Below are positions 63,425 to 64,000 of a stretch of 64,000 nt of DNA, one piece after another. Under the pieces are notes generated by a model. The model worked only from the letters and a program-made list of their open reading frames with translations, was not told where the DNA came from and searched no databases. A program made the translations under genes and the position numbers. The DNA comes from Desulfosudis oleivorans Hxd3 (GTDB lineage Bacteria > Desulfobacterota > Desulfobacteria > Desulfobacterales > Desulfosudaceae), in contig NC_009943.1 of assembly GCF_000018405.1 (NCBI RefSeq), positions 3,351,001 to 3,415,000 on the forward strand. The letters are read 5' to 3'. Every line of letters begins with the position of its first letter. Position 1 is the first letter of the stretch.

Positions 63425-64000
63425 TCAGAACGGCCAGAGAAAACACTTGAGGGACGCTTCAAGGCTTTTTCGGCACCCGGCATACTGGCGGGCATACAGG
63501 TCGGCCCTGGCCTGGACCTTCCGGGCCACGGCCAGCAGAGAAGGCTTTTTCTGATGGGTGCCCCGGGAAAAACCGCCCTGGCCCTCATGGTAGGCAAGAT
63601 AGAGGCTGTAGGCGTCACTGGCGGCGATACCGCACTTCACCCGGCTCAAGTGACAATACCAGCCGATAAAGTCCACGGCATCGGCAAAATCGTCCCGGTC
63701 GGCCCCGGCGTTGCCCGTGGCCCTTTGATAGGCGTCCCATGTGGCGTCCAGTGCCTGGGCATACCCGTAGGCGGAGGAGGGGCGCGGGCCGGGCAGAAGA
63801 CAAAGGCAGGTGGTGCGGGGCGGCCTGGCCTTGGGCTGAAAGCGGGACTCCTGGTGCATAATGGCCATCAGTACCGGTATGGGAATGCCCCATCGCCGGG
63901 AGGCGGCGTGGGCCGGCTTGAACCAGTCGTCCTTCTCTTTAAAAATACGGCAGACATTGTCCCGGGAGGAGAGCGGTTGGAAGCCGGCACAGCCGAAAAC
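63425..64000 (-). CDS. Lytic transglycosylase (SLT domain) lipoprotein, 5' end cut by window
   Basis: The last 191 residues of a protein whose start lies beyond base 64000. Visible from the edge: VFGCAGFQPLSSRDN, with a lipobox-like FGCAG, then DNVCRIFKEKDDWF, and an SLT domain with the catalytic Glu in IMHQESRF and AYGYAQAL. LYLAYHEGQGGF is the expected later motif. Such enzymes cleave peptidoglycan glycan strands to 1,6-anhydro products. An ATG at 63868 is internal to the domain and not the start. Only a few residues of the N-terminal signal can be missing. Confidence 0.85.
   Translation of the reverse strand, partial: VFGCAGFQPLSSRDNVCRIFKEKDDWFKPAHAASRRWGIPIPVLMAIMHQESRFQPKARPPRTTCLCLLPGPRPSSAYGYAQALDATWDAYQRATGNAGADRDDFADAVDFIGWYCHLSRVKCGIAASDAYSLYLAYHEGQGGFSRGTHQKKPSLLAVARKVQARADLYARQYAGCRKSLEASLKCFLWPF

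Overview
The window looks like chromosome of a strictly anaerobic, GC-rich Gram-negative bacterium, most likely a sulfate-reducing Desulfobacterota (Desulfobacterales type). This is inferred from gene content: LL-diaminopimelate aminotransferase, an Rnf complex with an RnfB-flavoprotein fusion and a seven-heme cytochrome, a membrane pyrophosphatase, a CarD-type regulator, PAS/sigma-54 two-component systems and paired YeeE/YedE sulfur transport proteins. No rRNA and one tRNA (Gln, UUG) are present.

Layout. 1-5.1 kb: an AT-rich accessory patch (M50-like peptidase, lipoprotein, small membrane protein) set between inverted copies of a structured intergenic repeat, then dapL and a VTT-family membrane protein. 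5.4-22.3 kb: a complete division and cell wall (dcw) operon on the minus strand, in the order mraZ, rsmH, ftsL, ftsI, murE, murF, mraY, murD, ftsW, murG, murC, murB, ftsQ, ftsA, ftsZ. It has a readable promoter and a three-box MraZ operator. 22.5-28.4 kb: a PP-loop tRNA thiolase-like protein, a lipoprotein of the penicillin acylase family, a monoacylglycerol-lipase-like hydrolase and RsgA. 28.8-34.4 kb: a minus-strand sulfur and copper cluster (peroxiredoxin, double rhodanese, two YeeE/YedE halves, lipoprotein, a headless PepSY-like fragment, CopB-type P1B ATPase). 35.5-39.6 kb: a zraSR/zraP-like envelope stress module with divergent sigma-54 promoters around a central palindrome. 40.0-43.5 kb: a lone receiver protein and two histidine kinases. 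43.6-56.3 kb: plus-strand housekeeping genes serA, a DUF1844 gene, a Do-family protease, ispE, tRNA-Gln, prs, rplY, pth, hppA, carD, an rluD-type gene, an SDR and an ABHD18-like hydrolase. 56.4-63.2 kb: the rnf operon on the minus strand. The right edge cuts an SLT-type lytic transglycosylase lipoprotein gene.

How genes work together. DapL makes LL-DAP, and MurE carries the DNPR signature for meso-DAP, so the peptidoglycan is probably DAP type. Rnf and the proton-pumping pyrophosphatase are both ion-motive energy-conserving machines. The Rnf set is the most unusual part: RnfC has lost the recognisable NADH-site motifs while RnfB has gained a complete GltD/NfnB-like flavoprotein, so the pyridine nucleotide site may have moved from one subunit to the other.

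Intergenic DNA carries at least three dispersed repeat families. One, present three times in the first 4.3 kb, forms two hairpins whose arms differ between copies but stay paired.
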